Positions 1-5,416 of a stretch of 5,416 nucleotides of DNA are shown here, piece after piece; within the stretch, counting starts at the first letter, position 1, and each line of letters starts with the position of its first letter. The translations under genes were made by a program, and so were the position numbers. The stretch comes from Gallionellaceae bacterium (GTDB taxonomy: Bacteria > Pseudomonadota > Gammaproteobacteria > Burkholderiales > Gallionellaceae), in NCBI GenBank assembly GCA_030646595.1, contig JAUSKS010000322.1, forward strand, positions 1 through 5,416. Reading direction: 5' to 3'. The notes below the pieces were generated by a model. That model was not told the DNA's origin, did not search any database, and saw only the letters and a program-made list of their open reading frames with translations.

Positions 1-1008
1 TTGTCCATATTTGCAGCTGCCATTATTGCCATGCGCACCTATCGCCGTCTCGCCCATAGCTTGGCAGCATTACAACAAGACGTGGCATCCGCTAACAACG
101 GAAACACCGCACATCTGATCGAATCGCCATCCAACGATGAGCTGAGAGCAATCGCTAGTTCTTTCAGTAATTTGTCTGATAGCTTACATACTACGCAAAG
201 CAAGTTAGCCTTGCTTGATCGGGAACTGACACAAAATCAGCAGGAAATCGAAAAGCAACGCCAGGTTTCTGAATCCCTGTTGCGCCATATTTTGCCCGCT
301 TCAGTAGCCGAAGAATTTCGGACCAAAGGGTCGGTCGAGCCGAAGTATCTGGAAGATGTCACTATCATTTTTACCGACTTTGTAAATTTTTCTTCCTTCA
401 CCGAGGAATTGGCGGCAGAAGAGCTTGTTCAGATGCTGCATGAATATTTCAGTGCCTTCGACCAGATCACAGCACGTTACGGCCTGGAAAAACTAAAAAC
501 TATAGGTGATAGCTATATGTGCGCCGGGGGGTTACCAGAACGCAATCCATCCCATCCAGTAGATGCTGTCATGGCGGCAATGGAAATTGTGCGCACGGTG
601 ACTGAACGCAGCATCCTGAACAACCAGCATAACTGGTCCATACGCGTTGGCATTCATACAGGACATCTGATTGCTGGCATAGTAGGCAAACAAAAATTTT
701 CCTACGATATCTGGGGAGAGTCCGTTAATTATGCCTCACGCCTGGAATCCAGCAGTGAGCCTAATCGCATCACCCTGTCCGAACAGACTTACTCTCGCAT
801 TAAAGATTTTTTCGAGTGTGAGAAACGCAATGAGACACCGCTAAAAGGCCACCAGAAATCAGATTTATATTTTTTAAATGGTGTGCTGCCGAGCTTGACT
901 GACAACTTCAAGCAAATTCCGCCACCGGCTTTTATGCGACGCTACCGCAGTTATTTTCAAAAAGACCCCCCATCTTTTCCGGAATTTCTTGGTCGTTTGC
1001 CGACGTAA
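1..1008 (+). CDS. Membrane-anchored HAMP / class III adenylate cyclase, 5' end missing
   Basis: Makes cAMP from ATP at the inner membrane, judged from its motifs. Residue numbers count from base 1. A short hydrophobic run (about 3-11) reads as the end of a transmembrane helix. A HAMP-like region follows (about 12-66, with DEL..IA..F at 46-55), then a coiled-coil/transducer segment with LLRHILP (93-99) before the catalytic domain (about 118-292). The metal-binding aspartates are D126 (FTDF) and D170 (TIGDSY). The purine-selecting pair is K166 and D236 (YDIWG), the adenylate rather than guanylate type (Glu/Cys). The transition-state pair N243 and R247 and the phosphate-binding K282 (LKGH) are all present, so the enzyme should be active. 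A tail of about 43 residues follows. The TTG at base 1 is only the window edge: HAMP cyclases normally carry an upstream membrane helix and sensor domain, so the true start is probably outside. mutS begins 26 bases downstream on the same strand. Confidence 0.9.
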   Translation: MSIFAAAIIAMRTYRRLAHSLAALQQDVASANNGNTAHLIESPSNDELRAIASSFSNLSDSLHTTQSKLALLDRELTQNQQEIEKQRQVSESLLRHILPASVAEEFRTKGSVEPKYLEDVTIIFTDFVNFSSFTEELAAEELVQMLHEYFSAFDQITARYGLEKLKTIGDSYMCAGGLPERNPSHPVDAVMAAMEIVRTVTERSILNNQHNWSIRVGIHTGHLIAGIVGKQKFSYDIWGESVNYASRLESSSEPNRITLSEQTYSRIKDFFECEKRNETPLKGHQKSDLYFLNGVLPSLTDNFKQIPPPAFMRRYRSYFQKDPPSFPEFLGRLPT

Positions 1009-1034
1009 TCTTATGGCACCCCTATAGCATCGTA

Positions 1035-3566
1035 ATGAATCTGGAAAAGCAAACTCCCATGATGCAGCAGTATCTGCGCATCAAGGCGCGGCACCCAGAC
1101 ATGCTGCTGTTTTACCGCATGGGTGATTTTTATGAGCTGTTCCATGATGATGCGGTGCGGGCAGCTAAGTTGCTGGACATTACGCTTACCCAGCGCGGTG
1201 CTTCCAACGGCCAGCCGATCAAAATGGCGGGGGTCCCTTATCATGCCGCTGAACAATATCTGGCACGGCTGGTTAAGCTGGGCGAGTCCATCGCCATCTG
1301 CGAACAAATCGGTGACCCGGCTACCAGCAAAGGGCCGGTAGAGCGCAAGGTGGTACGCATAGTCACTCCGGGCACTTTAACCGACTCTGCGCTGCTGGAC
1401 GAAAAGCGCGATAACCTGTTGCTGGCGCTACATCAGCGCGAGAATGAAGTCGGATTGGCCTGGCTGAATCTTGCCTCGGGCAAATTTTTCGTCGCTGAAA
1501 CCGATGTACACAACCTGGCTGCCGAGTTGGAACGGCTGCAACCTTCCGAAATCCTGCTGGCAGAAGATGCGTTCTTACCGCAATACAAAACTGCAAGTAA
1601 AACCCTGCCAGCCTGGCATTTTGAGGAAGAAGCCGCGCGCCGCGCGCTGTGCCAACAATTTGCTACGCACGACTTGGCCGGCTTTGGCTGTAATGATTTC
1701 ACCCTGGGCCTGCAAGCAGCGGGCGCTTTACTTGGCTACGCCAAATTAACACAGGGTCAAGGCATCAACCATGTGCGCAGCATGCAAGTCTATGCGGCGG
1801 AGCGCTATGTGCGCATGGATGCCGCCACCCGTCGCAACCTGGAAATCACCCAGACTCTGCGCGGCGAGCCTGCACCCACCCTGCTCTCTTTACTCGATAC
1901 CTGCGCCACCCACATGGGCAGCCGCTTGCTCCATCATTGGTTGCATCATCCCTTGCGGGATCGAGCTGCCCTGCAAGCGAGACTGGAGGCGGTTGAAAAG
2001 CTGATCGCGCCCTGTCTTACGGTGCATAATCAACTCAAATCCTGCGTAGACATAGAACGCATTACCACCCGCATTGCCTTGCGCAGCGCCCGCCCACGCG
2101 ATCTTTCCGGCCTGCGTGACACACTCAAGCAGCTCCCCCAACTGCATAGCTTAATCAGTAACAATGCGTCCAGCTTGGTCCATCGTCTGCGCGCCGCCCT
2201 GCTGCCGGATACAGCATTGGTTGATCTACTACAAAAAACCTTGAAGGACGAACCTGGCAGCATATTACGTGAAGGCGGCGTAATCGCTGATGGCCTGGAT
2301 GCTGAACTGGATGAACTGCGCGGCATACAAACCCATTGTGGCGATTTTTTGTTAGCACTGGAAAGCCGCGAGCGAACTCGCACCGGCATCGCCACCTTGA
2401 AAGTTGAATACAACCGTGTACATGGCTTCTATATAGAAGTGTCACAGGCGCAATCGATCCATGTGCCCGACGATTACCGCCGTCGCCAGACCTTGAAAAA
2501 CGCCGAGCGTTATATCACACCCGAACTCAAAGCTTTCGAAGATAAAGCGCTTTCTGCCAACGACCGTGCGCTGGCGCGCGAAAAATTGCTATATGAACAG
2601 CTATTGGATCAACTCGCCCCTTATATCGCCCCGTTGCAGCACATTGCCGCCGCCATTGCCCAGCTGGACGTACTGGCTGCTTTCGCTGAACGCGCAACCA
2701 CATTAAATTACAGCGCTCCTGTTTTCAGCGATGCAACTGTGCTACGCATCAACAAAGGACGGCATCCGGTCGTGGAAGCACAAGTGGAGCAATTTATCGC
2801 TAATGACACGGAGCTAAACGACCAGCGCCAGATGTTACTGATTACCGGCCCCAATATGGGTGGAAAATCTACCTATATGCGTCAGGTAGCGCTAATTACC
2901 TTACTGGCGCATTGTGGCAGCTTTATTCCGGCCAGCGCCGCCGTACTGGGTGAGATCGATCAGATATTCACTCGCATCGGCGCATCAGACGACTTGGCCA
3001 GCGGACGCACCACCTTCATGGTCGAAATGACTGAAGCCGCCAATATTTTGCACAATGCCACCGAGCATAGCTTGGTTTTGGTAGATGAAATCGGGCGCGG
3101 CACCTCTACTTTTGACGGTTTGGCCTTGGCCTATGCCATTGCGCGTCATTTGTTGCAAAGAAATCGCAGTTACACGCTGTTTGCCACCCATTATTTCGAG
3201 CTGACACGTCTGCACGAAGAATTTCAACAGCTAGCCAACGTCCATCTTGCCGCCATCGAACATCAACACAGCATTATATTTCTGCATAGCGTCAATGAAG
3301 GCGCAGCCAGCCAGAGCTACGGCCTGCAAGTGGCCGCATTGGCTGGTGTGCCAAGCGAAGTGATTCGCAATGCCAAGAAACAACTACGCGCACTAGAACA
3401 AAACAGCGCCACACAAAGTTCACAGGGAGATTTATTTACTGCCATACCGGAAGTTATTGACCCTGAAGAACATCCAGTATTAGGTGCATTGCGCGATGTG
3501 CAGCCGGATGAGCTTAGCCCCAAGGCGGCACTGGAGAAGCTGTACTACCTGAAAAAGCTGGCCTAA
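1035..3566 (+). CDS. mutS: DNA mismatch repair protein MutS
   Basis: Recognises base mismatches and small loops in newly replicated DNA and, with ATP, recruits MutL to start strand-directed repair. It has 843 residues against about 853 in E. coli. The mismatch-reading Phe-x-Glu is F32/E34 in RMGDFYELF. The connector and core/lever regions follow, then the clamp (about 455-530, with the [14 protein letters not shown] and [14 protein letters not shown] signatures). The ATPase has Walker [10 protein letters not shown] (605-613), the [13 protein letters not shown] signature, Walker B with D684 and E685, and the FATHYF histidine H719. QGDLF (797-801) fits the beta-clamp binding consensus QxxLF, and the end ([16 protein letters not shown]) matches the C-terminal oligomerisation segment. 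The start at 1035 places TPMMQQYL at residues 7-14, close to E. coli. No clear Shine-Dalgarno precedes it, so coupling to the upstream cyclase is possible. Nothing is truncated or mutated. Confidence 0.99.
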   Translation: MNLEKQTPMMQQYLRIKARHPDMLLFYRMGDFYELFHDDAVRAAKLLDITLTQRGASNGQPIKMAGVPYHAAEQYLARLVKLGESIAICEQIGDPATSKGPVERKVVRIVTPGTLTDSALLDEKRDNLLLALHQRENEVGLAWLNLASGKFFVAETDVHNLAAELERLQPSEILLAEDAFLPQYKTASKTLPAWHFEEEAARRALCQQFATHDLAGFGCNDFTLGLQAAGALLGYAKLTQGQGINHVRSMQVYAAERYVRMDAATRRNLEITQTLRGEPAPTLLSLLDTCATHMGSRLLHHWLHHPLRDRAALQARLEAVEKLIAPCLTVHNQLKSCVDIERITTRIALRSARPRDLSGLRDTLKQLPQLHSLISNNASSLVHRLRAALLPDTALVDLLQKTLKDEPGSILREGGVIADGLDAELDELRGIQTHCGDFLLALESRERTRTGIATLKVEYNRVHGFYIEVSQAQSIHVPDDYRRRQTLKNAERYITPELKAFEDKALSANDRALAREKLLYEQLLDQLAPYIAPLQHIAAAIAQLDVLAAFAERATTLNYSAPVFSDATVLRINKGRHPVVEAQVEQFIANDTELNDQRQMLLITGPNMGGKSTYMRQVALITLLAHCGSFIPASAAVLGEIDQIFTRIGASDDLASGRTTFMVEMTEAANILHNATEHSLVLVDEIGRGTSTFDGLALAYAIARHLLQRNRSYTLFATHYFELTRLHEEFQQLANVHLAAIEHQHSIIFLHSVNEGAASQSYGLQVAALAGVPSEVIRNAKKQLRALEQNSATQSSQGDLFTAIPEVIDPEEHPVLGALRDVQPDELSPKAALEKLYYLKKLA

Positions 3567-3574
3567 CATATCCC

Positions 3575-3650
3575 TCAGCTAGAAAAAATTACATCAGCTA
3601 TTTCTTTGCGTTACAGTATTTTCTTTGCGTTACAGTATTTTCTTTTCTTA
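3575..3650. repeat. Degenerate 19-bp tandem repeat, about four units
   Basis: Units begin at 3575, 3594, 3613 and 3632. The middle of the array is exact: TTTCTTTGCGTTACAGTAT occurs at 3601-3619 and again at 3620-3638, with seven more matching bases at 3639-3645. The phase also extends left, since TCAGCTA occurs at 3575-3581 and 3594-3600, again 19 bases apart. Units 2 and 3 agree at most positions; unit 1 matches only over its first seven bases. The array begins nine bases after the mutS stop. Its role is unknown; protein-binding sites or a replication-slippage product are both possible. Confidence 0.75.
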
Positions 3651-3661
3651 CTTTCTAGATT

Positions 3662-3683
3662 TTATTCTCACGCATGAGAATAA
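3662..3683. promoter_or_regulatory. Perfect 9+9 inverted repeat, candidate operator or weak terminator
   Basis: The arms TTATTCTCA (3662-3670) and TGAGAATAA (3675-3683) are perfect inverse complements around CGCA. A further TCTCA follows at 3696-3700. The site lies about 90 bases upstream of the -35 of the likely promoter for the exported-protein gene. TGAGAAT half-sites recall Fur-type boxes, but the orientation and spacing differ from the classical arrangement, so no regulator is assigned. As RNA it would form an AT-rich hairpin followed by a mixed A/T tail, too weak for a confident terminator call. Confidence 0.45.
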
Positions 3684-3753
3684 TTTAAATTTTAATCTCA
3701 TACCAAACTAAAAATATTGGTTTTTTATAAATCAATAAAAACAATACTTATCA

Positions 3754-3768
3754 TACTATTATATAGTA
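3754..3768. repeat. Short inverted repeat upstream of the promoter
   Basis: TACTAT (3754-3759) and ATAGTA (3763-3768) are inverse complements separated by TAT. The site ends just upstream of the putative -35 hexamer, where an activator or repressor could sit. The local sequence is nearly all A and T, so chance is a real alternative. Confidence 0.3.
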
Positions 3769-3771
3769 ATT

Positions 3772-3800
3772 TTTATATTGGATAACTATATTGGCATAAT
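3772..3800 (+). promoter_or_regulatory. Putative extended -10 sigma-70 promoter
   Basis: The -10 hexamer CATAAT (3795-3800) is preceded by TGG, giving the extended -10 form TGn-CATAAT with one mismatch to TATAAT. A weak -35, TTTATA (3772-3777), lies 17 bases upstream. Transcription would start near 3807, giving a leader of about 78 bases before the ATG at 3885. The word TATATTGG occurs twice across the site (3774-3781 and 3787-3794), 13 bases apart. AT-rich sequence readily yields -10 matches, so this is a prediction. Confidence 0.5.
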
Positions 3801-3870
3801 ATATGCTTTATAGATATCGCTGGCCTAATATCCAGTAACTTTGTACCGTAAACCTAAAAATCAATTGATT

Positions 3871-3876
3871 GAGGAG
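3871..3876 (+). promoter_or_regulatory. Strong ribosome binding site for the exported-protein gene
   Basis: GAGGAG lies eight bases before the ATG at 3885 and fixes that start. It is a far better match to the ribosomal RNA than anything before mutS, suggesting efficient translation. The palindrome AATCAATTGATT (3859-3870) directly abuts it and could sequester or mark the site. Confidence 0.85.
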
Positions 3877-3884
3877 TTAAAATT

Positions 3885-4697
3885 ATGAGTATCATTAAAA
3901 AAGCTATCATCCCAGCAATGCTGGGTCTTGCTGCAAGTGGCTTGACGGCCAATTTATCCCATGCGACGACATTGTCCGACTTGCAATCCCAATGTTTCCA
4001 AGCTTGCCATGACGTTGTTGTTCTCCCCAGCAACTGGGTCTTAAGCTTAAACGCTGTTGGCATTCCCGCTGGCGGTTCTAAGTCAGGTGATCATGATCTC
4101 GCTGGATGGAATAGCACAATCGCCGCTATGGGCGATGGTAAGTGTGGGTTTAATAACGTAGGCCCAGGAGGTACATCAAGATCTGTAGCTGCCCAGTTTT
4201 TGTTTGATAAGCGTGCAACAGCTGCAACACCAACAGCAACCGCAACTACAGCACCAACACCAACAGCAACTGCAACTACTGCTCCAACACCAACTGCAAC
4301 AGCAACTACTGCTCCAACACCAACTGCAACATCAACTTCAGCTCCAACGCCAACAAGCATAGGACCAACACCAACATCAACTACAGCTCCAACACCAACT
4401 GCAACATCAACTACAGCTCCAACACCAACTGCAACATCAACTACCGCACCAACACCAACTGCAACATCAACTACCGCACCAACACCAACTGCAACAGCTA
4501 CCACCCCACCAGTAGGCACACATACTTGGTATGATTATGATTACAAAGGTGGCAGATGCTTCGCTAAAGACCACACCATTATGGATAGCAAATGGTGTGA
4601 ACAACACGGCTATAAGGGCGGTGGTGGACACAATGGTTTAACCGCTTGGGACTTTAAATTGCATGCGCATCTGGATTTCCCAGGGCAGAAGCCATAA
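3885..4697 (+). CDS. Exported two-module protein of unknown function with Thr-Pro repeat linker
   Basis: I do not recognise this 270-residue protein. A Sec signal peptide is clear: KK at 5-6, a hydrophobic core (7-22) and a likely cut after SHA (25-27). The mature N-terminal part (28-114) has C37, C41, C87, W51, H70 and W75. Residues 115-209 form a Thr/Pro/Ala/Ser linker of about ten units, mostly TPTATxTTAP, of the type that separates domains in secreted proteins. The C-terminal part (210-270) is rich in Gly, His and aromatics, with C225, C238, W215, W237, W255 and six histidines. The two flanking parts share a pattern: CF-x3-H (37-42, 225-230), S-[NK]-W (49-51, 235-237), and H-x(1,2)-L-x2-W-[ND]-x2-[IL]-x-A (70-81, 249-261). 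This suggests divergent copies of one module. There is no lipobox, LPXTG or later transmembrane helix, so a periplasmic or secreted location is likely. The gene has its own ribosome binding site, likely promoter and terminator. Metal, glycan or surface binding are guesses. Confidence 0.85.
   Translation: MSIIKKAIIPAMLGLAASGLTANLSHATTLSDLQSQCFQACHDVVVLPSNWVLSLNAVGIPAGGSKSGDHDLAGWNSTIAAMGDGKCGFNNVGPGGTSRSVAAQFLFDKRATAATPTATATTAPTPTATATTAPTPTATATTAPTPTATSTSAPTPTSIGPTPTSTTAPTPTATSTTAPTPTATSTTAPTPTATSTTAPTPTATATTPPVGTHTWYDYDYKGGRCFAKDHTIMDSKWCEQHGYKGGGGHNGLTAWDFKLHAHLDFPGQKP
4227..4511 (+). repeat. In-frame 30-bp minisatellite encoding the TP-rich linker
   Basis: There are ten tandem units. Eight are 30 bp and encode TPTATATTAP, TPTATSTTAP or close variants; two central ones are shortened to 21 bp (4347-4367, TPTSIGP) and 24 bp (4368-4391, TPTSTTAP). 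Units 4422-4451 and 4452-4481 are identical, and 4392-4421 differs from them at only two bases. All unit lengths are multiples of three, so gain or loss of units would change linker length without breaking the frame. The near-identity of the right-hand units suggests recent expansion there. Confidence 0.95.
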
Positions 4698-4723
4698 GTA
4701 AGCTGTAATAAAATAATATTGAA

Positions 4724-4749
4724 AAACCCCGCAGATTTTTGCGGGGTTT
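4724..4749 (-). terminator. Intrinsic terminator, better suited to the minus strand
   Basis: Ten-base-pair stem: AAACCCCGCA (4724-4733) pairs with TGCGGGGTTT (4740-4749) around a six-base loop. Read on the minus strand the GC-rich stem is followed by TTTTTC and more T-rich sequence, a good termination tail for the tatD-type gene. On the plus strand only three Ts follow before AACTAAG, so it would help there but less well. It lies 26 bases after the exported-protein stop. Confidence 0.8.
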
Positions 4750-4767
4750 AACTAAGTAATTAATTCC

Positions 4768-4793
4768 AACCTGGCCTTGCGCCAGGTTTTTTT
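4768..4793 (+). terminator. Intrinsic terminator for the exported-protein gene
   Basis: Eight-base-pair stem: AACCTGGC (4768-4775) pairs with GCCAGGTT (4781-4788) around a five-base loop, followed on the plus strand by seven Ts in all (4787-4793). This is a classical Rho-independent terminator for plus-strand transcription. On the minus strand the tail is TTGGAATT, which is weak. Together with the hairpin at 4724-4749 it separates two convergent genes. Confidence 0.85.
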
Positions 4794-4818
4794 GCCCTCG
4801 CAATTCACAACTCGATAG

Positions 4819-5416
4819 TTATTTATTCCCAATCATACGGCGGAAATTAGCTGTGGTGGCTAGGCCTATTTCTGCAAGAGTCAGGCCACGCAATTTGGCA
4901 ATTTCTTCCGCAACATGTTTAACATAGGCAGGCTGGTTGAGCTTGCCCCGGTAAGGTACAGGTGCCAAGTAGGGCGAATCTGTTTCTATCAATATGCGCT
5001 CAAGCGGGACATGCCGCGCCACTTCCTTTAATGCAGTGGCATTTTTGAAGGTTACAATGCCAGAAAATGAAATATAGAAGTTCATTTGAATGGCAGCCAA
5101 CGCAACTTCCAGACTTTCAGTAAAACAGTGCATCACCCCACCCACCTCAGCGGCATTTTCTTCAGCCATGATACACAGCGTATCTGCCGCTGCCTCACGC
5201 GTATGGATAATCAAAGGCTTGCCGCATGTTCTTGCAGCGCGGATATGGGTGCGAAACCGTTCACGTTGCCATTCCAGATCACCTGTTAAGCGAAAATAAT
5301 CCAGGCCAGTTTCACCTATAGCGACTACTTTGGGGTGTTGCGCTAAGTGAACCAATATCTCCTGAGTAGGCTCAGTGTCCGATTCATGGTCAGGGTGCAC
5401 CCCTATAGAGGCATAA
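4819..5416 (-). CDS. ycfH: TatD/YcfH-family metal-dependent hydrolase, N-terminus off the window
   Basis: A TIM-barrel metallohydrolase of the amidohydrolase type; TatD relatives act as metal-dependent deoxyribonucleases, while the role of the YcfH branch is less settled. The open frame runs to the window edge: before the GTG at 5398-5400 it still reads YASIG, giving YASIGVHPDHE, a typical family segment, so that GTG is an internal valine. Numbering from that Tyr, 198 residues are visible. Metal ligands and active-site residues are E35 in GETGLDY, H71 in IIHTRE, H96 in MHCFTE and D146 in ETDSPYLAP. FYISFSGIVTFKNA and YRGKLNQPAYV are close to E. coli YcfH. The family usually has about 260 residues, so roughly 60 are missing, including the N-terminal HxH pair. 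It is convergent with the exported-protein gene. In many proteobacteria this gene lies near holB, which could lie to the right; that is inference. Confidence 0.93.
   Translation of the reverse strand, partial: YASIGVHPDHESDTEPTQEILVHLAQHPKVVAIGETGLDYFRLTGDLEWQRERFRTHIRAARTCGKPLIIHTREAAADTLCIMAEENAAEVGGVMHCFTESLEVALAAIQMNFYISFSGIVTFKNATALKEVARHVPLERILIETDSPYLAPVPYRGKLNQPAYVKHVAEEIAKLRGLTLAEIGLATTANFRRMIGNK

Larger units (their letters stand above)
3567..3884. other. AT-rich intergenic region with clustered small repeats
   Basis: This 318-base gap is much more AT-rich than mutS, and I find no convincing gene in it. It holds a degenerate 19-bp tandem array (3575-3650), a pyrimidine-rich run (about 3638-3656), a perfect inverted repeat (3662-3683), a short hairpin with a T6 tail (arms ACCAA 3702-3706 and TTGGT 3717-3721, Ts at 3721-3726) that might be a weak mutS terminator, a 6+6 inverted repeat (3754-3768), three ATATTGG words (3714, 3775, 3788), a promoter-like site (3772-3800), and a 12-bp palindrome AATCAATTGATT (3859-3870) next to the ribosome binding site. 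No strong mutS terminator is visible. Confidence 0.75.

Noticed and set aside
1011..3523. Several open frames of 68-127 codons overlapping mutS on both strands
   Set aside because: They lie wholly or almost wholly within an intact mutS and have no recognisable domains, so they are chance frames.
3702..3726. ACCAA/TTGGT hairpin with T6 as a mutS terminator
   Set aside because: The stem has only five base pairs with a ten-base loop and lies about 135 bases after the stop, so it is too weak to call as a separate feature.
3993..4010. C-x3-C-H (residues 37-42 of the exported protein) as an unusual haem c attachment site
   Set aside because: The usual motif is CxxCH. The apparently related C-terminal copy keeps the first Cys and the His (C225, H230) but has Asp where the second Cys would be, so the conserved pattern is CF-x3-H and not a haem site.
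4091..4519. Open minus-strand frame of 142 codons rich in Val, Gly and Ala
   Set aside because: It is the complement of the Thr-Pro repeat; the repeat composition keeps that frame free of stops. The plus-strand frame has a signal peptide and ribosome binding site.
5086..5299. Two short plus-strand open frames opposite the TatD-type gene
   Set aside because: They overlap a well-conserved minus-strand coding sequence and encode nothing recognisable.
1016..5408. The 12-mer GCACCCCTATAG occurs at 1016-1027 and again at 5397-5408
   Set aside because: About one such match is expected by chance in a window of this size. One copy is intergenic and the other is coding sequence on the opposite strand.

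Overview
The window looks like a chromosomal segment of a Gram-negative proteobacterium. MutS and the TatD-family protein closely follow the E. coli MutS and YcfH patterns as I know them. My best guess is a betaproteobacterium, perhaps Nitrosomonadales or Gallionellaceae, but that placement is inference from overall protein character and no search was run.

Layout, left to right. Positions 1-1008 (+) hold the 3' part of a membrane-anchored class III nucleotidyl cyclase with a HAMP domain, whose substrate-selecting residues indicate an adenylate cyclase. After 26 bases comes mutS (1035-3566, +), complete, with every mismatch-recognition and ATPase motif intact and a C-terminal clamp-binding peptide. 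Then follows a 318-base AT-rich intergenic stretch (3567-3884) rich in small repeats: a degenerate 19-bp tandem array, a perfect 9+9 inverted repeat, a second small inverted repeat, repeated ATATTGG words and a likely extended -10 promoter. It leads into an unrecognised exported protein (3885-4697, +) with a signal peptide, a Cys/His/Trp-containing N-terminal region, a Thr-Pro repeat linker encoded by a 30-bp minisatellite, and a small Cys/His/Trp-rich C-terminal region. Two hairpins lie at 4724-4793; by their T tracts one suits the minus strand and one the plus strand. The window ends in a minus-strand TatD/YcfH-type metal-dependent hydrolase (4819-5416) whose N-terminus lies off the right edge.

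The flanking genes are housekeeping or signalling genes and show no evident pathway link to each other. The cyclase and mutS may share a transcript because of their spacing. The exported-protein gene has its own promoter-like region, strong ribosome binding site and terminator, so it looks monocistronic. It is the least ordinary item here. The segments on either side of its linker share a spaced pattern (CF-x3-H, S-[NK]-W, H-x(1,2)-L-x2-W-[ND]), suggesting two divergent copies of one small undescribed module. I see no RNA genes, CRISPR array, transposase or prophage genes.
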